64,000 nt of DNA from Draconibacterium aestuarii (GCA_026671195.1 JAPOHD010000007.1:1-64000), one strand, 5' to 3'; shown: positions 27,201 to 36,938, numbered from the stretch's first letter. Made by a program: numbers and translations. The notes: generated from the letters alone by a model not told the origin.

Positions 27201-28193
27201 TTGAAGTTTGTAGCAAAAATACTGGTTAGCTGTATCATTTTTTTAACGGCATCAAATCTGAAGGCCCAAACGGAAACTTACCTGCAACCATTTTCGGGTT
27301 TGCTCATTTTAAATCCGGCATTTGCCGGTTATGATAAAAACACCAGCTTTCATTCAGGAAATCAATACTATTCTCCTGCAAAAGACCAGTCATTAAACTT
27401 GTTTTACGTTACTTACGATACCTATTCTGATAAACTTAAAGGAGGCTTAGGGCTAACATTTCAACACGGACTTATTGGTGATCAGAACATTACCTTATCA
27501 AAGCTTGGAACTTCGTATGCGGGTTCTGAAATAAGAACTACAATTGGCAGTTTAATTCCTTCGATTTCTGCTGAATTGTCGCTGGCAACCAAACAGTGGC
27601 ATACTTATTTAATCGACCGGATTTTCGATCCGAAGGGCGACATGCCAAGTCCTCCGGGAAAACAATTCAATCGATACTATATTTTTAAACCCGGCATAGG
27701 ATTACTTTATGAACTAAATTCATCAATCTGGGGTTTTGCTGCCAGTTTCCCGCTCCAGTTTAGCTTGTCTGACGATACTGCAGAAGGGATTCAAAATGCT
27801 GGAGAAATTCCTGTGAGTTTATCGTTTTACTTTTCAAAAAAAGTTCGTGGAAATCGTAACGGACTTGCATCGAAACAGTTTTTAGCTTATCCCGAAGTAA
27901 TCCTGTTTTACAACAAGGCTTTTCTTTTAAGCAGGGTAAGTTTATATATTGAACAGGAAAACAAAGTATATGGCATATTTATTCAAAACGATTTTACATA
28001 CAACATACACTGTATAGGCGGAACGTTTGGTTGGCGTAGAAATAATTTTAAAATTAATCTAAATACAGGTGTCGGAATCCCTGGTATTTCTAATAATATC
28101 GGAGTAACAGGAGAATTATCTCTCAACATTATTATACCACCTGTAGATTATTCGAAAATAAATCCCTGGGCACCTAAAAGAAAGTTAGATTGA
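27201..28193 (+). CDS. PorP/SprF family type IX secretion membrane protein, copy 1
   Basis: 330 aa starting from TTG at 27201. No ATG precedes the signal peptide (MKFVAKILVSCIIF, cleavage near NLKAQ), so the TTG start is well supported. The family hallmark LILNPAFAGYDKN follows the signal, then a 14-strand-like outer-membrane barrel pattern. PorP/SprF proteins sit in the outer membrane and help deliver or anchor type-B CTD cargo of the T9SS. It lies 41 bp before a second PorP/SprF gene and near a type-B cargo gene at 29507. Confidence 0.88.
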   Translation: MKFVAKILVSCIIFLTASNLKAQTETYLQPFSGLLILNPAFAGYDKNTSFHSGNQYYSPAKDQSLNLFYVTYDTYSDKLKGGLGLTFQHGLIGDQNITLSKLGTSYAGSEIRTTIGSLIPSISAELSLATKQWHTYLIDRIFDPKGDMPSPPGKQFNRYYIFKPGIGLLYELNSSIWGFAASFPLQFSLSDDTAEGIQNAGEIPVSLSFYFSKKVRGNRNGLASKQFLAYPEVILFYNKAFLLSRVSLYIEQENKVYGIFIQNDFTYNIHCIGGTFGWRRNNFKINLNTGVGIPGISNNIGVTGELSLNIIIPPVDYSKINPWAPKRKLD

Positions 28194-28234
28194 TTTTGTA
28201 TTTTGGCGAGCCATTGTAACCGGGTTTGTGCTAA

Positions 28235-29215
28235 ATGAATATTAAACAACTAATCTTTTTATTTCTTTTTATTCCGGCTTTTTCGTTTGCCCAGGATCCC
28301 GGCTATTCGCAATTCTTTGCAAATCCACTCTATTTAAATCCTGCTTTTGCAGGTACAACAGAGTTACCCCGAACTGTAATCAACTATCGAAATCAATGGC
28401 CTCAAAAAGGAAACTCCTTCACAACCTATTCGCTTTCGTACGATTTTCTGGCAAAAAAACAAAATGCAGGTTTTGGCTTTCAGGTGTACCACGATTGTGA
28501 ACCGAATAACATTGTAAATACCAACTCGGCTACCTTCTCTTACTCTTACCACCTTCAGCTGGGAATGGAAAGTTTTATGACATTTGGATTAAATGCCGGA
28601 GTTGTTGTTAAACAATTTGATACAAATGGACTAATTTATCCATCCGAAATAGATCAGCTTAGTGGAGTTATAACTCCGGGCACACCAACACGTTATTCAG
28701 AAAACAACAGAGTTTACCCCGATTTTGCAGTTGGCACGCTGGGGCAATATCGCGAGTTTTTCTGGGGAGCCAGTATTCATCATTTAACACAGCCCAATGA
28801 ATCGATTACTGAAGGAGATAACAAAAATAAACTTTCGATGAAAGTTACGGTTCATGCCGGTGCCCGTACACATAAACTTCATCACGGACTTTTATCGCGC
28901 GAGTTTACTTTGTCGCCAAACATTTTGTACCAGCAACAGGGAAGCTTTAAACAACTCAACATTGGAATTTATATGATTGAACAATCATTTGTTTTTGGCG
29001 GATGGTACAGAAACAATATTGACATCCGACCAGATGCTTTAATCTTGTTAGCAGGATTTGCACGCGAGAAATTCCAATTTGGTTACAGTTTCGATTATAC
29101 TTTATCAAAACTATCAAATTATAGTCACGGATCTCACGAAATTTCGATGCTATTTTTCTTCGGTAATAAAGGAAAGGTTCCAATAAGAAACCGGCTTCTT
29201 ATTCCGATGATCTAA
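28235..29215 (+). CDS. PorP/SprF family type IX secretion membrane protein, copy 2
   Basis: 326 aa. Signal peptide (about 1-19, PAFSFAQD), then the family start GYSQFFANPLYLNPAFAG at about 23-40 and RTVINYRNQWP, which are closer to the canonical PorP/SprF consensus than copy 1. The outer-membrane barrel region runs to the C-terminus. It probably pairs with the gliding-motility-type adhesin encoded convergently at 29507-31765. Confidence 0.9.
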   Translation: MNIKQLIFLFLFIPAFSFAQDPGYSQFFANPLYLNPAFAGTTELPRTVINYRNQWPQKGNSFTTYSLSYDFLAKKQNAGFGFQVYHDCEPNNIVNTNSATFSYSYHLQLGMESFMTFGLNAGVVVKQFDTNGLIYPSEIDQLSGVITPGTPTRYSENNRVYPDFAVGTLGQYREFFWGASIHHLTQPNESITEGDNKNKLSMKVTVHAGARTHKLHHGLLSREFTLSPNILYQQQGSFKQLNIGIYMIEQSFVFGGWYRNNIDIRPDALILLAGFAREKFQFGYSFDYTLSKLSNYSHGSHEISMLFFFGNKGKVPIRNRLLIPMI

Positions 29216-29373
29216 TAGAAAGATTTCTTGATATCACCATTTGTTAATTCCCAAGGGACAACATATTTACGCGTCACATCATTTTCCTTTTTTTTGTCTT
29301 TTACAGGATATTCCCCGAAAACAGGATAATTAGCTTTTTCCACATCTCGCCACAATTTATCGTTCCGTTTCAT
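29212..29373 (-). CDS. 53-aa hypothetical protein
   Basis: Below the usual ORF cut-off, but coding-like: an ATG at 29373 opens 53 codons (MKRNDKLWRDVEKANYPVFG at the start, KSFY at the end) with no internal stop, and the codon choice matches the neighbours. It is rich in K, D and E, has one predicted helix and no signal peptide. It converges on the second PorP/SprF gene, sharing 4 bp at the stops. It lies 134 bp downstream of the adhesin gene's start-distal end on the other side. I do not recognise the family. Confidence 0.5.
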   Translation of the reverse strand: MKRNDKLWRDVEKANYPVFGEYPVKDKKKENDVTRKYVVPWELTNGDIKKSFY

Positions 29374-29506
29374 CCTCTATTTGATTTAAGATTTCATAAT
29401 AATTATACTGGTTCACTCCGGAAGTAAGAATCGTTAAGTTATAACGTTCTATAACAAAAATCAAGTATTTCAGGTAGAATAATAATAGTAAATTTTACGC
29501 TAATTA

Positions 29507-31765
29507 TCAGATTACCAAGGTAACTGTTCCTTGTTGCTTGTGCGTTTTACCTGTAAAATCGGTGTATTGCAAAACCCATGTATAGACTCCGGCCGGAGCA
29601 AAATTTGCATTTTTCATTCGACCATCCCAGCCAACATTCTGACTGTTTGATTCAAAAATCACTTCTCCCCAGCGGTTAAAAATCAGTAACTGATATCCAT
29701 CGTCGAGAACACCTTCGGAATAAATTCGAAACACCCGATCATCCTCTGCTGTTGCATTTGGAGAAAATGCATTGGGCGGAAATAATTTATCGAAGGTAAC
29801 AGCAACCTGTTTTACAATTGTATCGGCACAATTAAGCTCATTCTGCGCTTCAAGTACAATATCATACAAACTCATGGAAACGTACCTATGAAAAGGATTA
29901 ATTTCGTGAGATATGGAAGCACTATCTCCAAAATCCCAGTTATATGAAGTTGCTGCATGACTGGTATTTGTAAAAGTAACCACCGGATCAGTGATCAACA
30001 CCTCGTACGAATCCGCATTAAAACCGGCAATTGGAACAGGATAAACCTGAACCCAGTCTTTGTATGTAGCGGTATTATCACATCCATCAACCGAATAGGC
30101 AGTTAAACTTATATCGAAAGCTATTATATCGTCATTCGAATTTAAAAAGGTATGCGAAGGATTTTGCTCTTCCGAATTTCTGTTGTCTCCAAAATCCCAC
30201 TCGAATGCTTGTGCCGGTTTATTTGTCGTAGCGCTAAAATTAACGGTTATTGGTGAGCAGCCCGAAGTATTTTCAGCCGACAAAATAATATTTGGTTTAA
30301 CTTTTACCGGTTTTGTCAGCGAATCAGAGCACCCTTGCTCGTTGATTGTTAGGCCTACTGTTCGATCTATATCTTCAAAACCAAGTGGAATCTGAACACT
30401 GTCTAAATCTATTCCCGATAGATATTCTTTCTCATTAAAAAACCAGCTAAAATAAGCTTCTTCCACGGTATTTCCTTCAAAGGCAAGTTTCAGGTTATAC
30501 CCGTAACAATCATTTTCATCAAGATTGAATATTGCTTCCGGTTGGTTATGAAATTCGAGTTGAATGGTATCCGAATAATCACAATTGGCTTGGTCGATCG
30601 TTATTAACTGGAACTTGTAAAAGCCAAACTCAGGAACGGTAACAGTAGGTTGAGAGGTTTGCGCATCGGCTACAACAACCCGGTCATCAATGGGGATAAA
30701 TTCCACTTGCGGAGTTTCCCCCTTAAAAACAAAACTGACCTGTGATGTTTTAATCCCGCAAAATAAAGTCTGTGTTTCCGTATAATCCAATTCCGGATGT
30801 TTGGTGTCCATCACTTCTATTTTCACGGTTGCCGACAGCTTCAAATCAGGCTCATCGGGCATACCACCGAACTCAACAATATAACCTTGCGGGTAATAAT
30901 ATCCGTCCGGGCTATTTTTATCTCCTTCATCAGAAAGATCATTCCACGATTTTGGTTTGCTGTCGGGTGCAACAACCATGTGCGCATAATTTTCGTAATC
31001 GCCCCATGATTTTTGCAGGTTATTGGGTTCTCCATAATTCCAGTTCGAATACTGTCCAGATATAGTAGAACCGCTGGCAGAAGTCCCCTGAAAGAATTGT
31101 GTACCTGCCTCGGGGCCCGTTTCCCATATCCATTTTCCCTGCGTTTTGGCGTCACTTGCACCAATCCATCCCACACCATCAATTTTCGACCAGATAAATT
31201 CATTCTCTTCTGCCGAAGTAATAGTTGCCAGGTAACCTTGCAAACCATAATAATTCATAGTTTCACAGGCATTTCGGGCTTCAGTCCATCTTATACCGCG
31301 TTTTTTAACAAAACGGTAAAAATGTTTTGTGCGAGGTAAATAATCGGCATCTAAAAGACTTATTGAAAAAGATCGAATTCCTACCTTTCTCTGGCTACTA
31401 AGATTCTTGTAATACACCTTGGAAACAGCTTCTTCGTATTCTGCATCAGTTCCTTTTCCACTGATTTCCAGTGTGCCTTTAGAATTGTTCCAGTAATAGC
31501 TTAAACTTTCCTCCGGGTCGTAAACCAAAATATCCTGTCCGCTTTCATAATTGGCAATTGAAATTTTCATCCCTTCACCTTCTTCATCCACCTGTATATT
31601 TCGAATGGAAATATCGGGAGCCACCAGAACAGAATCGGAACAATAAACCAGTGTTGCAGAATTGGGATTTTCAATTGAAGGAATTTCATTTTGCGAAAAT
31701 ACTAAACCCGCATTTCCCATTAGAAAAATCAGAATCAGTAGAAATGCCGGTTTAGTATTGAACAT
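29507..31765 (-). CDS. T9SS type-B (gliding-motility C-terminal domain) protein with C-type lectin and PKD domains
   Basis: 752 aa. Signal peptide (about 1-24). A C-type-lectin-like domain at about 150-300 carries WIGASDAK, the EPN motif of sugar-binding lectins and GYIVEFGG. PKD-type beta-sandwich domains lie at about 490-570 and 575-660 (FEWDFGDN, YNWDFGDS). The C-terminal about 90 residues form the CHU_C/type-B sorting domain (PPNAFSPNATAEDDRVF; LLIFNRWGEVIFES; PAGVYTWVLQY). It is predicted to be secreted through the T9SS and attached to the surface as an adhesin, with the two adjacent PorP/SprF proteins as likely partners. Confidence 0.92.
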   Translation of the reverse strand: MFNTKPAFLLILIFLMGNAGLVFSQNEIPSIENPNSATLVYCSDSVLVAPDISIRNIQVDEEGEGMKISIANYESGQDILVYDPEESLSYYWNNSKGTLEISGKGTDAEYEEAVSKVYYKNLSSQRKVGIRSFSISLLDADYLPRTKHFYRFVKKRGIRWTEARNACETMNYYGLQGYLATITSAEENEFIWSKIDGVGWIGASDAKTQGKWIWETGPEAGTQFFQGTSASGSTISGQYSNWNYGEPNNLQKSWGDYENYAHMVVAPDSKPKSWNDLSDEGDKNSPDGYYYPQGYIVEFGGMPDEPDLKLSATVKIEVMDTKHPELDYTETQTLFCGIKTSQVSFVFKGETPQVEFIPIDDRVVVADAQTSQPTVTVPEFGFYKFQLITIDQANCDYSDTIQLEFHNQPEAIFNLDENDCYGYNLKLAFEGNTVEEAYFSWFFNEKEYLSGIDLDSVQIPLGFEDIDRTVGLTINEQGCSDSLTKPVKVKPNIILSAENTSGCSPITVNFSATTNKPAQAFEWDFGDNRNSEEQNPSHTFLNSNDDIIAFDISLTAYSVDGCDNTATYKDWVQVYPVPIAGFNADSYEVLITDPVVTFTNTSHAATSYNWDFGDSASISHEINPFHRYVSMSLYDIVLEAQNELNCADTIVKQVAVTFDKLFPPNAFSPNATAEDDRVFRIYSEGVLDDGYQLLIFNRWGEVIFESNSQNVGWDGRMKNANFAPAGVYTWVLQYTDFTGKTHKQQGTVTLVI

Positions 31766-31776
31766 TATTTATAGTG

Positions 31777-32766
31777 CTACTTTCGGTTCGAAAAGTATTT
31801 CATAAACTGCGAACGTTCGTACATCAGCGGATCCGGAATATTTTTATACGAAAGTCGTCCTCTGAAATCGTCAACTGTTTTAAAATTCCATTTGTTCATA
31901 AACGAATTTAAATCGCTCAGCATTTGTTCTACTACACTTGCTCCGTTAATATATAAAGTAGAACAAAGTTGCGCCACCTGTGCCCCTGCAAGCAATTGTT
32001 TTATAACCGCATCGCCATCGTGAATTCCGGTTGATGCAGCAATATCGAGTTTAGTTATTGCCGACGAAACAATACCGACCCAGCGTAACGAACGACGAAT
32101 ATCGGCAGGGGAACTAAACACTTCAGAAGAAGTAAGCTCCAGTTTTTCCAGATCGATATCGGGTTCGTAAAATCGGTTAAACATTACCACCCCGGCAGCC
32201 CCATTCGCTTTTAATTTATCGGCCATACCAATAATATTGCTGTGGTGTAATCCAAATTTTACGGAAACAGGGATAGACACTTCCAGCTTTACTTTTTTTA
32301 GCACATCAAGATACAATTGCTCTACCACACCTGGTTTTTCGTGCCGATCGGTTGGCATGTAAAAAATATTTAATTCGATGGCATCGGCACCGGCTTCCTC
32401 AAAATCTTTGGCAAAACTTGTCCATTCTGCTCCCGTTACACAATTTACACTGGCAATAATCGGAATGTCAACGGCTTCTTTGGCTTTTTTCAGCAATTCC
32501 AGATGCTTGGTAACAGTATTGTCGCGCAAATAATTTTTAATGTAATCTTCTGCCTCGGGATAAGCCATGTTCTGCTGGTCTTTCTCTAACATGCTGCTTA
32601 CCTCGTTGTTAATCTGCTCTTCAAAAATCGATTTCAGCACAATGGCACCGATACCGGCATTGGCCAGCTCCTTAATTTTTTCAACTGAACTGGTTAAACC
32701 CGAACTTGCTGCCACCAAAGGATTTTTGAGTTTTAATCCCAAATATGTTGTTTCTAAATTGCTCAT
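31777..32766 (-). CDS. Dihydroorotate dehydrogenase-like FMN enzyme
   Basis: 329 aa, a TIM-barrel flavoprotein of the class 1 dihydroorotate-dehydrogenase-like group. It opens with DLETTYLGLKLKNPL-type sequence (ETTYLGLKLKNPLVAAS), has PIIASVNC near 103-110, ELNIFY near 140 and the late GDAVIKQLLAGAQVAQLCS phosphate-binding region. These relatives are distinct from PyrD and lack its adjacent PyrK-type subunit, so the true substrate is uncertain. It lies 11 bp from the adhesin gene, in the same direction. Confidence 0.85.
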   Translation of the reverse strand: MSNLETTYLGLKLKNPLVAASSGLTSSVEKIKELANAGIGAIVLKSIFEEQINNEVSSMLEKDQQNMAYPEAEDYIKNYLRDNTVTKHLELLKKAKEAVDIPIIASVNCVTGAEWTSFAKDFEEAGADAIELNIFYMPTDRHEKPGVVEQLYLDVLKKVKLEVSIPVSVKFGLHHSNIIGMADKLKANGAAGVVMFNRFYEPDIDLEKLELTSSEVFSSPADIRRSLRWVGIVSSAITKLDIAASTGIHDGDAVIKQLLAGAQVAQLCSTLYINGASVVEQMLSDLNSFMNKWNFKTVDDFRGRLSYKNIPDPLMYERSQFMKYFSNRK

Positions 32767-32855
32767 AATTTATTGTTATTATTATTTTTTTGAGTTCAAT
32801 GTGTATAAGAGCCTATAGCACAATGCACTCATATTGTAACGTTTATCTGTCTGTT

Positions 32856-33524
32856 TTAATAATTTCGTCTGCCAAAAATTTTGCTTCCTACACGAATAAG
32901 TGTACTTCCTTCGTCAACGGCAAGCGGATAGTCATCCGACATTCCCATCGAAATTTCGCAAAAAGAATCAGACTCCGCAAAAAAATTTCTTTTTAGTTCT
33001 GTAAAAATCTCTTTTAACGTTTGAAATTCTTTCCTAATCTGGTTTTCATCGTCGGTATATGTTGCCATTCCCATAACGCCAACCACTTCAACATTATTAA
33101 GTTCAGCAAATTCCCTGGAAGTCAAAATCCCCACTGCTTCCGGTTCGGAGAGACCAAACTTTGTGGCTTCTTCAGCAATATGAAATTGTAAAAGGCACTT
33201 TATTACCCTTTTGTTTTTTGCCCCTTCTTTATCAATCGTTTTTAATAATTTTATGGAATCAACCCCATGAATCAGACTAATAAAAGGGGCAATATACTTT
33301 ACCTTATTTCTTTGAGGATGACCAATAAAATGCCATTCAATATCTTTCGGAAGTTCTTCGTATTTCCGGGTTAAATCCTGCACCTTATTTTCGCCAAAAA
33401 TTCGTTGACCAACATGGTAGGCAGCTAAAATATCCTCGTTGGGTTTAGTTTTCGAAACCGCAACTAAACGCACACCTTCCGGCAAATTTTGTTTTAATTC
33501 TGAAATGTTCTTCCCAATATCCAT
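32856..33524 (-). CDS. yggS: YggS family PLP-binding protein
   Basis: 222 aa. Single-domain alanine-racemase-like barrel of the PLP homeostasis protein family. K25 in VAVSKTKPN binds PLP; FGENKVQDL, WHFIGHPQRNK and the late SMGMSDDYPLAVDEGSTLIRVG are all intact. Members buffer pyridoxal phosphate in the cytoplasm and have no proven enzymatic activity. It diverges from pabB across 110 bp. Confidence 0.94.
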   Translation of the reverse strand: MDIGKNISELKQNLPEGVRLVAVSKTKPNEDILAAYHVGQRIFGENKVQDLTRKYEELPKDIEWHFIGHPQRNKVKYIAPFISLIHGVDSIKLLKTIDKEGAKNKRVIKCLLQFHIAEEATKFGLSEPEAVGILTSREFAELNNVEVVGVMGMATYTDDENQIRKEFQTLKEIFTELKRNFFAESDSFCEISMGMSDDYPLAVDEGSTLIRVGSKIFGRRNY

Positions 33525-33616
33525 CTTGCTGAATTTCCGGTAAAAATAGGAATAAAGTTGGAATCACTTCAAAGTTCAGCCTTCAAAGTTTAAAGTAAAT
33601 ATACCAATGCTTTTTA

Positions 33617-33624
33617 TACCTTTG
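33617..33624 (+). promoter_or_regulatory. -7 element just upstream of pabB
   Basis: TACCTTTG fits TAnnTTTG and ends only 10 bp before the pabB ATG at 33635, implying a leader of a few bases or none if that start is used, or about 34 bases if the ATG at 33665 is used. The -33 region lacks a clear TTTG. Confidence 0.5.
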
Positions 33625-33634
33625 CACGCACTAA

Positions 33635-34603
33635 ATGAAGGCGCAAAAAGAAATAACACAACAAATGAACTCTCTGGGTAAAAAGGGAGAAAGATTTGTT
33701 TTTCTGATTGATTTTGAAGGCAATACTGCACATTTATTCTCCCCCGACGAAACGGATAAATTGCTCTGGCGAACACCTGAATGTTCGAATTCAGAAAAGG
33801 AACTAAAAAGTAACTCTATCGAAAAATGGGAAATCAATCCCGTTTCATTTAAAAAATACAAAAAAGGTTTTAAGCTAATCCAAAACCATATTCACAACGG
33901 CGACACTTATCTTTTAAATTACACCCAACCCACGCCCGTTAAAACCAATCTTTCGCTCACCGATATTTTTCACACCAGCACAGCTCGTTACAAAATTTTA
34001 CTTAAAAATAAATTTGTGTGTTTTTCGCCCGAAAAGTTTGTGCGGATTGTAAACGGGCAAATTGCATCGTACCCCATGAAAGGGACTATGGATGCCACCA
34101 TTAAAAATTCAAAAGAATTGATTTTAAAAGATTCAAAAGAAATTGCCGAACACAATACCATCGTTGATCTGATCAGAAATGATTTAAGTCTTGTGGCCGA
34201 AAATGTGGAAGTTGAAAAATTTCGATATCTGGAAAGGATAAAAACCAATAATAGCGATCTGTGGCAGGTAAGTTCGAAAATTACAGGTAAATTGCCTGAA
34301 AATTATACCGAGAATATTGGCGATATAATTTTCACAATGCTGCCGGCAGGATCTATTTGTGGCGCTCCCAAAAAGAAAACTGTGGAAATAATTAAAGCAG
34401 CCGAGAATTACGAACGGGGTTTTTATACCGGTATTTTTGGTTATTTCGATGGTAGAAACCTCGACAGCTGCGTGCTTATACGTTATATTGAAAACCAAAA
34501 CGGACAGCTGATTTACAAGAGTGGCGGTGGAATTACATTTCTTAGCGAAGCTGAAAAGGAGTACGATGAGATGTTGAAAAAAGTGTATATCCCAATTAAC
34601 TGA
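33635..34603 (+). CDS. pabB: Aminodeoxychorismate synthase component I (PabB-like)
   Basis: 322 aa. It is the short chorismate-binding form common in Bacteroidota and lacks the long N-terminal TrpE-like half. The conserved parts of the chorismate-binding fold are clear: FSPEKFVRI, YPMKGTMDAT, HNTIVDLIRNDLS, GSICGAPKKKTVEII and RGFYTGIFGYFDG. It makes 4-amino-4-deoxychorismate for folate synthesis with an amidotransferase partner encoded elsewhere. The ATG at 33665 is an alternative start (MNSLGKKG), but the ten residues before it fit the family. Confidence 0.9.
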   Translation: MKAQKEITQQMNSLGKKGERFVFLIDFEGNTAHLFSPDETDKLLWRTPECSNSEKELKSNSIEKWEINPVSFKKYKKGFKLIQNHIHNGDTYLLNYTQPTPVKTNLSLTDIFHTSTARYKILLKNKFVCFSPEKFVRIVNGQIASYPMKGTMDATIKNSKELILKDSKEIAEHNTIVDLIRNDLSLVAENVEVEKFRYLERIKTNNSDLWQVSSKITGKLPENYTENIGDIIFTMLPAGSICGAPKKKTVEIIKAAENYERGFYTGIFGYFDGRNLDSCVLIRYIENQNGQLIYKSGGGITFLSEAEKEYDEMLKKVYIPIN

Positions 34604-34718
34604 CATCAATAATATGGGTGGATATAATTTCCTGTTGAATCAATTTGGATTCAATCATTTCTACCTATATTTAAAACGCGAAATTGCCTTTGAAAATTTA
34701 CATCTTTACAGATTATAA

Positions 34719-35321
34719 ATGAGTATAAAATTACTTGAAACTATTAAATGCCAGGACGGCAAGCTACTGAACATAAAGTGGCACAATCTACGTTTTAACC
34801 ATGCCCGTCAAGAATATTTTGGACTTCAAACCAAAATGAACCTTGTAAATTTTATCAAAGTTCCTTCGGGCGCAAAAAAAGGATTGTTCCGGTGCCGGAT
34901 TACGTATTCCAAAGCAATTGACAAACTGGAATTTATTCCTCATGAACACAAAACGATAAACCGTTTAAAACTGGTTGAAGACAACCAAATTGACTATCAC
35001 TTTAAATACGCCGACCGCAACAGACTTAATGAACTGTATGACAAAAGAGGTGAATGTGATGATATCCTGATTGTAAAAAACGGCTGCATCACTGATAGCT
35101 TTACTGCCAACCCCATCTTTTTTGATGGCGTATACTGGTGGTCGCCCGACACTCCCCTCCTTCCCGGTACACAACGTGCACGACTAATTGCAGAACATAA
35201 AATATCAGTTTGCCGGATTACTCCCAACGACCTCAGTAAATACGAAAAGATAGGATTGATTAATGCCATGTGGGACATGGAGAATATGCCGGTTATGGAG
35301 GTGACAGCTATTCAAAATTAA
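34719..35321 (+). CDS. pabC: Aminotransferase class IV protein (aminodeoxychorismate lyase-like)
   Basis: 200 aa, short for a class IV PLP enzyme but of the size seen next to pabB in Bacteroidota. The order MSIKLLETIKCQDGKLLNIKWH, then RNRLNELYDKRGECDDILIVKNGCITD with the PLP-site lysine region, and PDTPLLPGTQRARLI matches the fold. It is expected to release pyruvate from aminodeoxychorismate to give 4-aminobenzoate. The 115-bp spacer after pabB suggests a loose operon. Confidence 0.85.
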   Translation: MSIKLLETIKCQDGKLLNIKWHNLRFNHARQEYFGLQTKMNLVNFIKVPSGAKKGLFRCRITYSKAIDKLEFIPHEHKTINRLKLVEDNQIDYHFKYADRNRLNELYDKRGECDDILIVKNGCITDSFTANPIFFDGVYWWSPDTPLLPGTQRARLIAEHKISVCRITPNDLSKYEKIGLINAMWDMENMPVMEVTAIQN

Positions 35322-35393
35322 GTGAAATTCTTTATTATAGCCTTACCAATATAAACCGCATTGTTCTACTATCCTTTTTTCCCTTTTGTTGAA

Positions 35394-36938
35394 TTATTCA
35401 ATCTTTCCCGGGTAGGTAGAGTTTGCTCTAACCGGCACCTGCATTAATCCAGCTTCTTTGGCACTGTCTGTTTTAGCCTTCATATCCTTTGCTGTATCTT
35501 CCGGATTTTGATACCAATCGCTGTCTATATGTGCCTCTTTCATTATTTCTAAAATCCGGTTTACAACTTCAGGATTTTCATTTGCAATATTCTTTCCCGA
35601 GCCAATATCATTTTTCAAATTCCACAGCTGTAATGAATCTGACGGATTATTTCTCATTCCAAACCAGTCTCCCATTCTAACCGCCTGCGACCGGGGAGTA
35701 AAAGTTCCACCTCCCCAATACAAATACTCATGATCTTCTTGTTTTTCAGGGGTACCATTCAAAAGAGGAACAAAACTAATTCCGTCATTTTCAGGCGCCT
35801 CAACTCCTGCCAGGTCACATGCTGTGGCCATAAAATCGTATAATACTACCTGATGATTTGTAGTTCCATGCGGAATGGTCCCCGGACAATAAGCCAACAT
35901 TGGAATACGCACACCTCCATCAAATGAAGCAAATTTCCCTCCTTTCCACGGACCTTTATTTTTAAATAACGGATCATCTTCCCAATGTTTTCTACCCATG
36001 TATCCACAGTGGGCATAACCGTTGTCGCTGGAAAATATAAAAATTGTATTTTCTGCAATACCCAACTCTTCGGTAAGGTCAACCAGATCTCCAACATGAC
36101 GATCTAAATGAGTCATCATTGCTGCCCACTCTTTGTGTTTCATTCCCCAGGGTTTGTCTTTGTATTCACCCAAATCTGGCGTAATACACGGCCCGTGTGG
36201 AAGCTGAGTTGCATAGTATAAAAAAAGCGGTTCATCTTTGTTTTCGGTAATAAATTCCAATGCCTTTTCATGAATCAAATCCTGCGAATTTTTGGCTTTA
36301 AAAGGTTCTTTTATTCCATTGGGGAGCAACTGACCATCTTCATTATAAACATTCAGTCCTTCTTCGCTATTGGTATGCGCATAACATTTTGCCATATCAA
36401 AACCATAGTTTTCAGGAATGGCAACTTGTTTTCCATTTTCCATCAAATAGTAAGGATAGAAAGTATGTGCACGCAATTGATCATAATATCCAAATGCATA
36501 ATCAAATCCCTGTTTATCCGGGGTTCCTTCCGTTCCTGGCAAACCAATCCCCCACTTACCCACAAAACCGGTTTTATAACCTGCCTTTTTTAGCATTTCA
36601 GCAACTGTGATATCATCATCCATTAAATGGTCTTGCATACGTGCCGAGCGGTTTAACCTGATGCGACTATGCCCCAAATGTTTCCCCTCCATAAGTGTTC
36701 CCCGCGATGGGGCGCACTCAGGAGCGGCACTGTAGGCTTCAGAAAAAAATAAACCACCATTGTACATTTTGTCGATATTGGGTGTTGTAAATTGATTCTG
36801 CCCTAAACAACTGAGATCGTAATAACTCATATCGTCAGCCAGAATAAAGATAATATTTGGCTGGCTGTTACTTAATTGATGCTCGTTTTTGCAACTGAGA
36901 AGTGCTATCAGCGCGAAATAGGTCAGTAGAATTTTCAT
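35394..36938 (-). CDS. Sulfatase (S1 family) lipoprotein
   Basis: 514 aa. Lipobox LLSC (C16) anchors it. The metal-binding DD is at 35-36 (ILADDM) and the formylglycine site is CAPSR at about 75-79, so an anaerobic- or FGE-type maturase elsewhere must activate it. GFVGKWGIG, HGPC and FSSDNGY complete the active-site set. It should remove sulfate esters from sugars in the periplasm. It lies at the far 3' end of the enzyme block and is 48 bp from the SGNH gene. Confidence 0.93.
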   Translation of the reverse strand: MKILLTYFALIALLSCKNEHQLSNSQPNIIFILADDMSYYDLSCLGQNQFTTPNIDKMYNGGLFFSEAYSAAPECAPSRGTLMEGKHLGHSRIRLNRSARMQDHLMDDDITVAEMLKKAGYKTGFVGKWGIGLPGTEGTPDKQGFDYAFGYYDQLRAHTFYPYYLMENGKQVAIPENYGFDMAKCYAHTNSEEGLNVYNEDGQLLPNGIKEPFKAKNSQDLIHEKALEFITENKDEPLFLYYATQLPHGPCITPDLGEYKDKPWGMKHKEWAAMMTHLDRHVGDLVDLTEELGIAENTIFIFSSDNGYAHCGYMGRKHWEDDPLFKNKGPWKGGKFASFDGGVRIPMLAYCPGTIPHGTTNHQVVLYDFMATACDLAGVEAPENDGISFVPLLNGTPEKQEDHEYLYWGGGTFTPRSQAVRMGDWFGMRNNPSDSLQLWNLKNDIGSGKNIANENPEVVNRILEIMKEAHIDSDWYQNPEDTAKDMKAKTDSAKEAGLMQVPVRANSTYPGKIE

